A DNA stretch of 7,489 bases, taken from contig DJPP01000070.1 of assembly GCA_002438575.1 (NCBI GenBank), positions 25,254-32,742 on the forward strand, read 5' to 3'. Position 1 is the stretch's first letter. Each line of letters starts with the position of its first letter. This DNA comes from Oscillospiraceae bacterium UBA6409. GTDB lineage: Bacteria; Bacillota; Clostridia; Oscillospirales; Oscillospiraceae. The position numbers and the translations under genes were made by a program. Under the pieces are notes generated by a model. The model did not search any database. It was not told the DNA's origin and worked only from the letters and a program-made list of their open reading frames with translations. Positions 1-6,026 of the stretch are shown in pieces.

Positions 1-18
1 TGCGCGGGGGATGTGTTA

Positions 19-1026
19 TTATTTTGAGAAGGAGTACACCGTGCAGTGCCGGTATACTTCGCCCCGCCGCAGCAGCGGCTGAGGAAAGTTCGGATGATGT
101 ACCGCATCCGGTGGGAACTGCGGTTCCAGGCACACGGCGCAGCGGGGTTCATAGACCGCCCCATTCTTTCCGCCGCGCCGGGACAGCCAGTTGGCCGTGT
201 ACAGCTGTACACCGGGAGAGGTGGTGTCCATCGTCATGGCGATGCCGCTGCTGTCGCCCCGCAGCACCGCCGCACGGCGCAGGCCGGCCCCGTCCACGCA
301 GAAATGGTGGTCGTAGCCGTTCACAAGACGCAGCTGCTCCGTCGGAGCACCGATATCCCGTCCCACAACCTTAGGCGTGCGGAAATCAAAGGGCGTCCCC
401 GCCGCCGGCAGCGCCCGCCCCGTGGGCAGGCAGCCGGGAGATGTCTCCAGATACATCTCCGCCGCCAGCGTCAGGGTGTGATCCATAGCCGTGCCGCCGC
501 CGTTCAGATTGAAATAGCTGTGGTTGGTCAGGCTGCACAGGGTGTCGGCATCGCTTTCCGCCTCGTATTCGATCCGGAGCGACGCGCCGGCCAGCCGATA
601 CGCCACCGACACCGCCAACGTTCCGGGATACCCCTCCTCCCCATCAGGTGATACACGGTGCAGGCGCACGCCGTCCTCCAGCGGCTCTGCCGTCCAGACC
701 CGCTTGTCGAAGCCGCGCATCCCGCCGTGGAGATGGTTTTCCCCATCGTTCTTCGCCAGCGGGTACGTTTTGCTGTTCAGGGTGAAGGACGCTCCACCGA
801 TACGGTTGCACACGCGGCCCACGGTCGCGCCGAAGCAGCCGTCGTTTTGCTCATACTCCGGCAGGGTGTCGTAGCCCAGTACCACATCCACGCCGCCGTA
901 TACCAGCCGCCGCAGCGTTGCGCCGTAGGTAAGCACCTCCGCCGTCAGGCACTCATTTTTCAGCGTCCAGACCTCCGTCAACTCGCCGCTTGTTGTCACC
1001 CCGAACTCCCGGCACATCTTTTCCAT
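19..1026 (-). CDS. galM: Aldose 1-epimerase (galactose mutarotase)
   Basis: A cytoplasmic enzyme that interconverts the alpha and beta anomers of aldoses such as galactose, feeding the Leloir pathway. The 335-residue product has the family's usual length and all its landmark motifs: GRVCNRI (Arg74), NHLHGG (His100), LTNHSYFNL with the presumed catalytic acid His169, GYDHHF (Asp239/His240), SPGVQLYTANWL (270-281), and LEPQFPPDAVHHPNFP with the presumed catalytic base Glu301. The start at 1026 is preferred over an in-frame ATG at 1116 because a GGAGAGGAG-type ribosome binding site lies just before it, and because a promoter falls between the two ATGs. No signal peptide is seen. The neighbouring deacetylase remnant lies upstream on the same strand, but galM has its own promoter, so it is probably a single-gene unit. 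No galK or galT is visible. The family call is firm; the substrate could be an aldose other than galactose. Confidence 0.95.
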   Translation of the reverse strand: MEKMCREFGVTTSGELTEVWTLKNECLTAEVLTYGATLRRLVYGGVDVVLGYDTLPEYEQNDGCFGATVGRVCNRIGGASFTLNSKTYPLAKNDGENHLHGGMRGFDKRVWTAEPLEDGVRLHRVSPDGEEGYPGTLAVSVAYRLAGASLRIEYEAESDADTLCSLTNHSYFNLNGGGTAMDHTLTLAAEMYLETSPGCLPTGRALPAAGTPFDFRTPKVVGRDIGAPTEQLRLVNGYDHHFCVDGAGLRRAAVLRGDSSGIAMTMDTTSPGVQLYTANWLSRRGGKNGAVYEPRCAVCLEPQFPPDAVHHPNFPQPLLRRGEVYRHCTVYSFSK

Positions 1027-1071
1027 CCGTACCCTCTCCTCTCCATAGATACGCTTCCAGTCTTTGCCCTT

Positions 1072-1100
1072 AGTATAGTCTGCATTTTGCCGAAAAGCAA
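1072..1100 (-). promoter_or_regulatory. Predicted sigma-A promoter of galM
   Basis: On the minus strand a TTGCTT -35 box (1095-1100) and a TATACT -10 box (1072-1077) are separated by 17 bp. The predicted start site lies about 40 bp before the galM ATG at 1026. The -35 box is weak and no activator site was recognised. It would place the in-frame ATG at 1116 outside the transcript. Confidence 0.55.
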
Positions 1101-1215
1101 GGGCTCCGATGTGCATAAAGATAGCCGGGTATCGGTGTCACCGTGAAACATTCAGCTGATCTTTCCGCTTCTCAAAGCTCTCATCTGCACGGTCTTCGAT
1201 CCCCGGACGGCCGCT

Positions 1216-1476
1216 TCACTGTTCCGGTGACGCCGGGAACTGGCGGCCGGTGTGGTCGATGGTGTAGGGCGCTTCGAGGATCAGCTGGCTGATGGGCACC
1301 ACGGTGTAGCCGTCATTGATGAGACAGCTGAGGATGGTGGGCAAAGCCTCCGGTGTATGCAGCGCGGCGTTGTGGAACAGGACGATGCTGCCCGGCTGGA
1401 CCTTGGAGGTCACGCGCTGACAGATGGTATCCGCATCGTAGTCCTTCCAGTCGAGGGAGTCCACATCGGCGATGAC
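1216..1476 (-). pseudogene. 3' remnant of a polysaccharide (NodB-type) deacetylase
   Basis: The C-terminal end of a polysaccharide deacetylase of the PdaA/PdaB type, which normally removes acetyl groups from peptidoglycan or other extracellular GlcNAc polymers. What remains reads VDSLDWKDYDADTICQR, then GSIVLFHNAALHTPEALP (the C-terminal NodB motif with its metal/catalytic-site His), then GYTVVPISQLI, ending about 20 residues later at a TGA. Upstream in the same frame the resemblance stops near 1476, and TAG (1516-1518) and TAA (1525-1527) stops follow. The signal peptide, the catalytic Asp and the HxxxH metal-binding motif of a complete enzyme (usually 250-300 residues) are therefore absent from the window. 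No ribosome binding site precedes the GTG at 1464. It is best read as a gene truncated at its 5' end by deletion or insertion and now inactive. Confidence 0.8.
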
Positions 1477-1618
1477 TTGAAGCCGTTGCGGCGTAAGGGG
1501 TTGCGGGTTTGGCAGCTATGCGCATTAGGCAAAAATTTGACCTGTAAATGGGGTGTTTGAAGGGCGCTTCAGGCACGGGAGAGGTCAAATACGAGGGGGT
1601 GTGCGCAAGAGGAGGTAG

Positions 1619-1647
1619 TTGGAAAATGGGGACGAATGCGGTATACT
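1619..1647 (+). promoter_or_regulatory. Orphan sigma-A-like promoter
   Basis: A TTGGAA -35 (1619-1624), a 17-bp spacer and a TATACT -10 (1642-1647) predict a start near 1654. No good ORF follows. The next strong signal downstream is the intrinsic terminator at 1770-1797. The unit could encode a small RNA of roughly 145 nt or be the stranded promoter of a lost gene. Confidence 0.45.
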
Positions 1648-1769
1648 AAAAATAGGATATGGCGACGCCCTCTTGCTGGATATTGCACTTACATGGTCGA
1701 AGATACCTTTGTTGCTTTGAATTACCGATGCCGCGGCCTACTTCAAATAAGGCAAGCGATCTGACGCAG

Positions 1770-1797
1770 ACGGCACGGAAACCCCGTGCCGTTTTCT
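1770..1797 (+). terminator. Rho-independent terminator
   Basis: A perfect 9-bp stem (ACGGCACGG, 1770-1778, with CCGTGCCGT, 1784-1792), a 5-nt loop (AAACC) and a TTTTC tract on the plus strand. It closes whatever is transcribed from the orphan promoter at 1619-1647 and insulates the fic promoter from upstream readthrough. Confidence 0.8.
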
Positions 1798-1822
1798 CAT
1801 ATTACTGCCTATTTGGATGCTC

Positions 1823-1857
1823 TATCTGCATATATTTCAAAGAAGTATATGCAGATA
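1823..1857. repeat. Inverted repeat IR1 upstream of fic
   Basis: Perfect 12-bp arms TATCTGCATATA (1823-1834) and TATATGCAGATA (1846-1857) around an 11-bp spacer. No T tract follows, so it is more likely a protein-binding site than a terminator. The arms resemble those of IR2 (shared half-site about WTCTGCAYATA), and the two repeat centres lie about 54 bp apart. Confidence 0.7.
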
Positions 1858-1871
1858 ATTGTGGTAGTGGC

Positions 1872-1900
1872 TTGTCTTTCTGCACATAATATGCTATAAT
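1872..1900 (+). promoter_or_regulatory. Predicted sigma-A promoter of fic
   Basis: A TTGTCT -35 (1872-1877), a 17-bp spacer and a perfect TATAAT -10 (1895-1900). The predicted start near 1907 leaves an untranslated leader of under 20 nt. The core of the promoter lies inside IR2, so its activity is probably controlled by occlusion. Confidence 0.75.
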
Positions 1901-1911
1901 TATGTGCAGAA
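1878..1911. promoter_or_regulatory. Inverted repeat IR2, likely operator over the fic promoter
   Basis: Perfect 13-bp arms TTCTGCACATAAT (1878-1890) and ATTATGTGCAGAA (1899-1911) around an 8-bp spacer. The repeat starts directly after the -35 box and covers the -10 box and the predicted start site, the classical position for a repressor site. It shares its half-site with IR1. The binding protein is unknown; the winged-helix C-terminus of the adjacent Fic protein is an obvious candidate, by inference. Confidence 0.65.
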
Positions 1912-1924
1912 AGGCTGGTGCTGT

Positions 1925-2971
1925 ATGAGAAGATTCGATTACTCCTTTTTGAATAACGGTTTGCTGCCTGCAAACCTTGTGAACCTCACTTCCAATATTG
2001 CGGCGCTCAAAACGATGGCAGGCGTGCGCAAAGACGAATACACGCAGATCTTCACGGAACTGGAAGCCGTCGCAAAGGTACAGTCCATTAAAAGCTCCAA
2101 CGCCATTGAGGGCATTGTGACCAGTGACGAGCGTATCGCCGCCATTGTCAATCAGAACAGCGCCCCGCTGAACCACAACGAGGCGGAGATTGCCGGATAC
2201 CGTGATGCGCTGAATGAGATCCACTTGGGCTATGAGCATATTGACTTCCGGCAGAGCGACATTCTGCGGCTGCACGAAATGATGATGAGCTTTGCGGGCT
2301 ATGAGTACAGCGGGCAGTACAAGACGGACGACAATGTGATTCTGGAGATCGACGCTGACGGAAACCGCCGTGTCCGCTTCCGTCCCACGCCCGCAAGCGA
2401 AACCCCGAAAGCAATGGAGCAGTTGGAGCTTGCCTATCTGGATGCCAGAAGCGATGCGAATATCAATCAGCTTCTTTTGATCCCCTGTGTGATACTGGAC
2501 TTCCTCTGTATCCACCCGTTCCGGGATGGCAACGGCAGAATGTCCCGCCTGCTCTCACTGCTGCTGCTATATAAAAATGGCTTTGATGCCGGTAAATATG
2601 TGTCCTTTGAGGAGCAGATCAACAACTACAAGGCGTATTATTACGAAGCTCTGCGGCAGTCCTCGGCAGGATGGGAAGCGAATGAGAACTCCTATTTCCC
2701 CTTTATTGAGAATTTCCTGTCCATGCTCTATATGTGCTATAAGGAACTGGATAAGCGGTTTGCGGTGGTACATGGCAAGAAGATCACGAAGAAAGCCCGT
2801 GTGGAGGCGACCGTCCTGAACAGCCTGACGCCGCTATCCAAAGCCGAGATTTGCAAAATTCTCCCCGATGTCAGCCCCACGACCGTCGAAGCCGTCCTCG
2901 GCGCAATGGTCAAGACCGGTTCGATAAAGCGGATCGGTGCAGGACGGACGACGAGATATATTAAGGTATAG
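1925..2971 (+). CDS. Fic family protein (predicted AMP-transferase) with C-terminal winged helix
   Basis: A 348-residue Fic/Doc-superfamily protein. Enzymes of this type transfer AMP from ATP to a Ser, Thr or Tyr side chain of a target protein, changing its activity. The N-terminal region (about 1-90) is of the Fic_N type and carries SNAIEG at 58-63, matching the (S/T)xxxE(G/N) inhibitory helix with Glu62 as the ATP-blocking residue. This marks an autoinhibited class II Fic protein. The Fic core (about 110-270) has an intact active-site loop HPFRDGNGR (197-205) with catalytic His197. The C-terminus (about 288-348) looks like a winged helix and ends GAGRTTRYIKV. The ATG at 1925 is chosen because an AAAGG ribosome binding site precedes it; an in-frame GTG at 1904 would start at or before the predicted transcription start. 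The gene stands alone between its own promoter and a terminator, with no separate antitoxin gene. The target is unknown. Confidence 0.92.
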   Translation: MRRFDYSFLNNGLLPANLVNLTSNIAALKTMAGVRKDEYTQIFTELEAVAKVQSIKSSNAIEGIVTSDERIAAIVNQNSAPLNHNEAEIAGYRDALNEIHLGYEHIDFRQSDILRLHEMMMSFAGYEYSGQYKTDDNVILEIDADGNRRVRFRPTPASETPKAMEQLELAYLDARSDANINQLLLIPCVILDFLCIHPFRDGNGRMSRLLSLLLLYKNGFDAGKYVSFEEQINNYKAYYYEALRQSSAGWEANENSYFPFIENFLSMLYMCYKELDKRFAVVHGKKITKKARVEATVLNSLTPLSKAEICKILPDVSPTTVEAVLGAMVKTGSIKRIGAGRTTRYIKV

Positions 2972-3187
2972 GGGTGAGCATAGAATGGATTTTTTGTTGG
3001 CAGCTAAATATCGGGTATTATGGTAAGGGCGACTCACAAAATATAGACGGCCTGTTAGTAGATGCGAAACGCCTGAAAAGCCATAAAGACAGGAAAGAAA
3101 AGTGTGCAATCATTGCACACTTTTTCCTGCAGACAACTTTTGAGGTGAAGCGTAAAGCACGGAGTCAAAAGGCTCCGTGCTTTACGC
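2972..3187. other. Convergent intergenic region with two hairpins
   Basis: This gap between fic (plus) and the flavin-reductase gene (minus) holds no convincing gene; a 99-codon open frame starting at 2974 runs through both hairpins and antisense into the reductase gene. Its content is one bidirectional terminator (3099-3125) and one very long stem (3148-3189). Confidence 0.6.
3099..3125. terminator. Bidirectional rho-independent terminator
   Basis: An 11-bp perfect stem (AAAGTGTGCAA, 3099-3109, with TTGCACACTTT, 3113-3123), a 3-nt TCA loop and a T tract on both strands (TTTTT on plus, TTTTCTTT on minus). It can end both fic transcription from the left and flavin-reductase transcription from the right. 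Confidence 0.85.
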
Positions 3188-3189
3188 TT
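3148..3189. terminator. Long stem-loop at the end of the flavin-reductase gene
   Basis: Perfect 17-bp arms (3148-3164 with 3173-3189), extendable by a C-G and a T-G pair to leave an AAAA loop. The right arm includes two bases of the reductase stop codon. There is no T tract directly after the stem on the minus strand, and on the plus strand a TTTTTT run comes only about 7 nt later. It may therefore act as a 3'-end-stabilising hairpin or a weak terminator backed up by the one at 3099-3125. Confidence 0.55.
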
Positions 3190-3748
3190 ATTTCAGTTTT
3201 TTACCGTCCTCGAAGGCATTGCCGACTTTCTCGCCCAGAACGAGGTAGTTGTTATGCACAGGGTCGAAGGTGATCGGCTGTAGCTTCTGCGGGTCGATCT
3301 TTCCTTCGCTGTCCAGAATACGCTCGTCGGCGGAGACATTCACGATCTCGCCCAGCAGAAGTTCAGACTCCTCGTCAAAGCTGATCAGTTTGCACTCCAG
3401 TGTCATAGGAAGTTCATCGATGACCGGTGCGTCCACCACCTCGCTCTTGATCACGTGGAATCCGGCGCGTGCCATCTTATCCGGCGTTGTATTGCCGGAG
3501 ACAATGCCCACATAGTCGCAGGCATCCACATGGGCTGCGTCTGCCATGCTGACGGTAAATGCCCTGCGGCTCAGGATGTTCTTCACCGTTTTGTGGCTGC
3601 CGCTGAGATACATGGCGATGCGGTTCATGTCCGCGATGCCGCCCCACGCGGCGTTCATGGCGTCCGGAGTGCCATCCTCGCCATAGGTCGCGATGATCAA
3701 AACGGGCTGGGGATACAGCCAGGGCTTTGCTCCAAAATTCTTACGCAT
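3188..3748 (-). CDS. Flavin reductase / flavoredoxin-like FMN-binding protein
   Basis: A 186-residue protein of the flavin reductase-like split-barrel family (COG1853 type), which binds FMN and passes electrons from NAD(P)H or another carrier. Recognisable features are KPWLYPQPVLIIATYGEDG (8-26) at the N-terminus, NAAWGGI (32-38), LSGSHKTVKNI (48-58), AFTVSMADAAHV (63-74), DYVGIVSG (78-85) and LPMTLECKL (113-121). This pattern fits the anaerobe flavoredoxin subgroup. It is soluble, with no signal peptide or membrane segment. The start at 3748 is chosen because AGGAGG sits 8 nt before it; the upstream in-frame ATG at 3769 lacks such a site. It has its own promoter and so is probably separate from the FAA-hydrolase gene 79 bp upstream. 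The electron partner cannot be inferred. Confidence 0.88.
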   Translation of the reverse strand: MRKNFGAKPWLYPQPVLIIATYGEDGTPDAMNAAWGGIADMNRIAMYLSGSHKTVKNILSRRAFTVSMADAAHVDACDYVGIVSGNTTPDKMARAGFHVIKSEVVDAPVIDELPMTLECKLISFDEESELLLGEIVNVSADERILDSEGKIDPQKLQPITFDPVHNNYLVLGEKVGNAFEDGKKLK

Positions 3749-3779
3749 AGTTCCGTCCTCCTGCTTCAAGAATGTTAGT

Positions 3780-3808
3780 ATTATACCACATTGAACGCCA
3801 AACGTAAA
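3780..3808 (-). promoter_or_regulatory. Predicted sigma-A promoter of the flavin-reductase gene
   Basis: On the minus strand a TTTACG -35 (3803-3808), a 17-bp spacer and a TATAAT -10 (3780-3785). It lies in the 79-bp gap after the FAA-hydrolase stop codon and gives a leader of about 25 nt. Confidence 0.65.
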
Positions 3809-3827
3809 ACCTAGTTGCTTGATTCGA

Positions 3828-4682
3828 TCATCGCACCGTGTTTCGCAGGGTGCCGATGCCTTCGATGGCGCACTCTACCACGTCGCCGGGCTTCAGGAAT
3901 TTTGGTGGGTCGAAGCCCATGCCGACGCCGGAGGGAGTGCCGGTGGAGATGATGGTGCCGGGCAGCAGCGTCATGCCGGAGGACAGCTCCTCGATGATGT
4001 CTGCGATGGAGGTAATCAGCAGGTCTGTGGTGGAGTCCTGCCGCAGCTCGCCGTTGACGCGGGCGGTGATATGCAGGGCAGGCGGAAAGGCGATCTCGTC
4101 AGCAGTGACGATACAGGGCCCCATGGGAGTGAAGCTGTCTAGGCTCTTGCCGAAGTACCACTGCTTATGGGCGGTCTGCAAGACGCGGGCCGACACATCG
4201 TTGAGGACGGTGTAGCCGAAGATGTAGTCCGCCGCGTCTTTCGCTCTCACGTTTTTCGCCGTTTTGCCGATGATGACCGCCAGCTCGGCTTCGTAGTCCA
4301 GCCGTTCCACAAGACCGGGGTGGCTTTCGATATAGCCCTCAGGCGCCACAGCCTCGGTCACGCGCTTGGAGAAATAGATGGGGATGGGGCGCTCCTTGGT
4401 GAAGGCCTCGGAGCTGTACCGCGCTGCTTCCTCCGCGTGGGTCTTGTAGTTGATGCCCAGGCAGATCACGTCTTGTTGTGGCCGAGGGATGGAAGCCAGC
4501 AGTGTGACGGCAGATAGAGGCAGAACTGCCGCAGCATCTTTGACAGCCGCCAGCAGCGCTTCCTTGGGCGCCTGGATCAGCGCATTCATATTGGCAAAGG
4601 GCAGCGGACAGACGGCGGCGCCGTCTTCGGTTAGGAGGCCTACGGCTTCTTTGCTGTCGTGCAGAAAGGTAACGAGTTTCAT
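3828..4682 (-). CDS. Fumarylacetoacetate hydrolase (FAH) family protein
   Basis: A 284-residue member of the FAH superfamily (COG0179; FAHD1/YcgM-like), cytosolic metal-dependent enzymes that cleave, decarboxylate, tautomerise or hydrate short 2-keto acids. The first 65 residues form the small N-terminal domain. The catalytic fold begins at RPQQDVICLGINYKTHAEE (67-85), with His82 and Glu85 in the usual active-site position. The Mg/Mn site is formed by Glu131 and Glu133 in LDYEAELAVIIGK, plus Asp162 in TVLNDVSAR. GKSLDSFTPMGP (178-189) and ISTGTPSGVGMG (245-256) are the standard substrate-side motifs. The start has an AAGGAG site 9 nt before it. Only 41 bp separate it from the upstream 383-residue gene and no terminator lies between, so the two are probably cotranscribed. 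No pathway genes for aromatic degradation are present; oxaloacetate decarboxylase/tautomerase-like activity is as likely as any catabolic role. Confidence 0.9.
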   Translation of the reverse strand: MKLVTFLHDSKEAVGLLTEDGAAVCPLPFANMNALIQAPKEALLAAVKDAAAVLPLSAVTLLASIPRPQQDVICLGINYKTHAEEAARYSSEAFTKERPIPIYFSKRVTEAVAPEGYIESHPGLVERLDYEAELAVIIGKTAKNVRAKDAADYIFGYTVLNDVSARVLQTAHKQWYFGKSLDSFTPMGPCIVTADEIAFPPALHITARVNGELRQDSTTDLLITSIADIIEELSSGMTLLPGTIISTGTPSGVGMGFDPPKFLKPGDVVECAIEGIGTLRNTVR

Positions 4683-4723
4683 AAAGGCTTTCTCCTTGCG
4701 ATAAAGATTCTGCTGTGGATCGG

Positions 4724-5875
4724 TTACGTATCGAATTGCAGATACCCCGCGTATTGTTCAAACTTCTTCTCCGCGATTGCTGCGTTCTTCCGGATCACCT
4801 CCGCTTGGCGGATCAGTGTGACCAGTTCGTCGTACTCGGCAGCATTCTCTTCCGTTTTGAAGGAAAGCAATCCTGTTTTGACGCAGTCACGCCATACGAG
4901 CGTTGAGGGGCGTTCAAGTCCGGAGAATCGTGCTTCGATGACTTTGCCAGACAGGCCGGTGATCGTACCAACACCGAACCTCTTGTGGATGACCGCGCTG
5001 CCGACGGAGAGCTTTTCCGCGAAAAAGGCCTCCGCATAGTCCAGCCTCGCCATCCGATCCAACGCCTCCGCGTGAATTGCTCTCGCGTTTCTTGCCTCAT
5101 TCATTTTTTCAAGGTGGATCCTTTTCTCTTCCGCGTTCCTCACACTGTAATGAATACCTTCAAAGAGGTTATACACCGTGCAGCAGAAGATCACGTCAAA
5201 GGCGAGAATGTGCAGTTCCGTGTCGGGGTGCAAGGGCGTCTTTGCGAATTTTACTCTGTCGTCTCTTATGTTTGGAAACTGGGGGTGTGATTTGATTGCC
5301 CCAATCAGCTCGTCGCACATCCGATGATAGATCCGCAGATCCATCTTTGCGCCAGAGCCCCAGTCATCGTAGAATTCGACGCAGTCGGCGTAGGCCTGCG
5401 CCTGAGAGGCTTTGTACATGTAGTAGTGGTCGGGATCGTAAAAACCCGTGATCATCATGGGCAGGCGTATGCTTGCCCGATACCGCCAGCTGTCTGGATA
5501 GTATTTGGCCCGCATGGACTCGCAGAAACCAAGAAACTCCGAAAAACGCTGTGTTCTGGCATCCAGGTCGCCGCCGTCAGGTGTAAGCAGTTGGTGGAGG
5601 GCGTTGCGTACCGACTGTGGTTCGCTTCGTGCGTAATCAGCCAGTGCGTGAAAGGCGAGTTCTGCTCCGTTGTCGATGGTCTGTTCCGTCAGCGATACGA
5701 CGGCGGCCAGCTTTGCGGGAAAGTCCATATCATCTGCCGTAAGAGCGGCGTCCATCATCGGGCGGAATTCCGCCGCGATCTCCCATTTGTATACTTCGTT
5801 GTTGTCGCCGGTGTTCAACTCGACAAACCGCGCGGCATAGTTATCGATGATCTGATCAAAATGGATTCTGTTCAT
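4724..5875 (-). CDS. Uncharacterised protein with C-terminal PcrA/UvrD-Tudor-like segment
   Basis: A 383-residue soluble protein whose function I do not recognise. Residues 1-245 form an all-helical-looking domain with a distinctive aromatic/acidic core: YKWEIAAEFRPMMD (29-42), AKYYPDSWRY (123-132), YYMYKASQAQAYADCVEFYDDWGSG (151-175) and HPDTELHILAFDVIF (216-230). These read like motifs conserved in a Firmicutes family. A charged helix follows (245-290), then a short beta-rich segment (about 289-338) with VGSAVIHKRFGVGTITGL and VIEARFSG. This resembles the small SH3/Tudor-like barrel at the C-terminus of PcrA/UvrD helicases (pattern VxHxxFGxGTV), known to contact RNA polymerase or nucleic acid. 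A final helix (341-375) looks coiled-coil-prone. No helicase or nuclease motif is seen. AGGAGG lies 7-8 nt before the ATG. The leader contains a terminator, and the FAH-family gene follows after 41 bp. A nucleic-acid or transcription-linked role is inference. Confidence 0.75.
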   Translation of the reverse strand: MNRIHFDQIIDNYAARFVELNTGDNNEVYKWEIAAEFRPMMDAALTADDMDFPAKLAAVVSLTEQTIDNGAELAFHALADYARSEPQSVRNALHQLLTPDGGDLDARTQRFSEFLGFCESMRAKYYPDSWRYRASIRLPMMITGFYDPDHYYMYKASQAQAYADCVEFYDDWGSGAKMDLRIYHRMCDELIGAIKSHPQFPNIRDDRVKFAKTPLHPDTELHILAFDVIFCCTVYNLFEGIHYSVRNAEEKRIHLEKMNEARNARAIHAEALDRMARLDYAEAFFAEKLSVGSAVIHKRFGVGTITGLSGKVIEARFSGLERPSTLVWRDCVKTGLLSFKTEENAAEYDELVTLIRQAEVIRKNAAIAEKKFEQYAGYLQFDT

Positions 5876-5894
5876 TGCGCCCCCTCCTATTTAC

Positions 5895-5972
5895 CTACTG
5901 GAAATGTACCAAGGACATTTCCAGCATCGTAGTCACTGGATGACAAAAATGCCCCGCCTCTCGGCGGGGCAT
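5895..5972 (-). CDS. Possible 25-residue leader peptide (uORF)
   Basis: A short frame starting ATG at 5972, preceded by an AAGGA ribosome-binding-like sequence 4 nt away, and ending at TAG 19 nt before the 383-residue gene. Its first codons (MPRREAGHF) lie inside the terminator stem and its last codons inside the 5898-5924 inverted repeat, so ribosome movement along it would open both hairpins. Composition shows no run of one amino acid, unlike a classical amino-acid attenuator. A frame of this length can easily occur by chance. Confidence 0.25.
   Translation of the reverse strand: MPRREAGHFCHPVTTMLEMSLVHFQ
5898..5924. repeat. Inverted repeat in the leader of the 383-residue gene
   Basis: Perfect 10-bp arms CTGGAAATGT (5898-5907) and ACATTTCCAG (5915-5924) with a 7-nt spacer, ending about 10 bp before the AGGAGG ribosome binding site. 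In RNA it would form a hairpin next to that site; in DNA it could be an operator. No T tract follows it. Confidence 0.6.
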
Positions 5973-5973
5973 T
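5944..5973 (-). terminator. Intrinsic terminator within the leader
   Basis: A perfect 11-bp GC-rich stem (5948-5958 with 5963-5973) and a 4-nt loop, followed on the minus strand by ATTTTTG. The plus-strand side lacks a T tract, so it acts on leftward transcription. It lies between the minus-strand promoter (6027-6055) and the 383-residue gene, so it either ends a separate small RNA or attenuates that gene. Confidence 0.8.
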
Positions 5974-6020
5974 GATCCTTGCAAGGCCGCTGCCAAGATG
6001 CACAACACTGGACAGCGTTG
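5944..6020 (-). ncRNA. Candidate small RNA or attenuator leader of about 75 nt
   Basis: Transcription from the promoter at 6027-6055 would start near 6020 and reach the intrinsic terminator after about 75 nt. The RNA would begin almost directly with a 9-bp hairpin (6001-6022, CACAACGCT paired with AGTGTTGTG allowing one G-U), followed by a short linker containing the palindrome CCTTGCAAGG, then the terminator. I do not recognise a named riboswitch or T-box element in it. Confidence 0.4.
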
Positions 6021-6026
6021 TGTATT

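Larger units (their letters stand above)
1477..1924. other. Gene-poor stretch between deacetylase remnant and fic
   Basis: About 450 bp without a convincing coding region. The short open frames here lack ribosome binding sites and recognisable motifs. The stretch holds a plus-strand promoter (1619-1647), an intrinsic terminator (1770-1797), two large inverted repeats (1823-1857 and 1878-1911) and the fic promoter. Together with the beheaded deacetylase it looks like a rearranged junction, possibly the left edge of an inserted segment carrying fic. No target-site duplication or transposase was recognised. Confidence 0.6.

Noticed and set aside
46..1146. Several long plus-strand open frames opposite galM
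   Set aside because: They are Arg/Pro/His-rich shadows of a GC-rich gene, lack ribosome binding sites and overlap a clearly real minus-strand gene.
1659..1889. A 76-codon plus-strand frame before fic
   Set aside because: It crosses the intrinsic terminator and IR1, has Cys/Pro-rich atypical composition and no clear ribosome binding site.
1802..2515. A 237-codon minus-strand frame opposite fic
   Set aside because: It runs through the fic promoter and catalytic region in antisense, has no recognised motif, and the plus-strand Fic motifs are unambiguous.
2974..3273. A 99-codon plus-strand frame after fic
   Set aside because: It reads through both hairpins and the 3' end of the reductase gene, and no family is recognisable.
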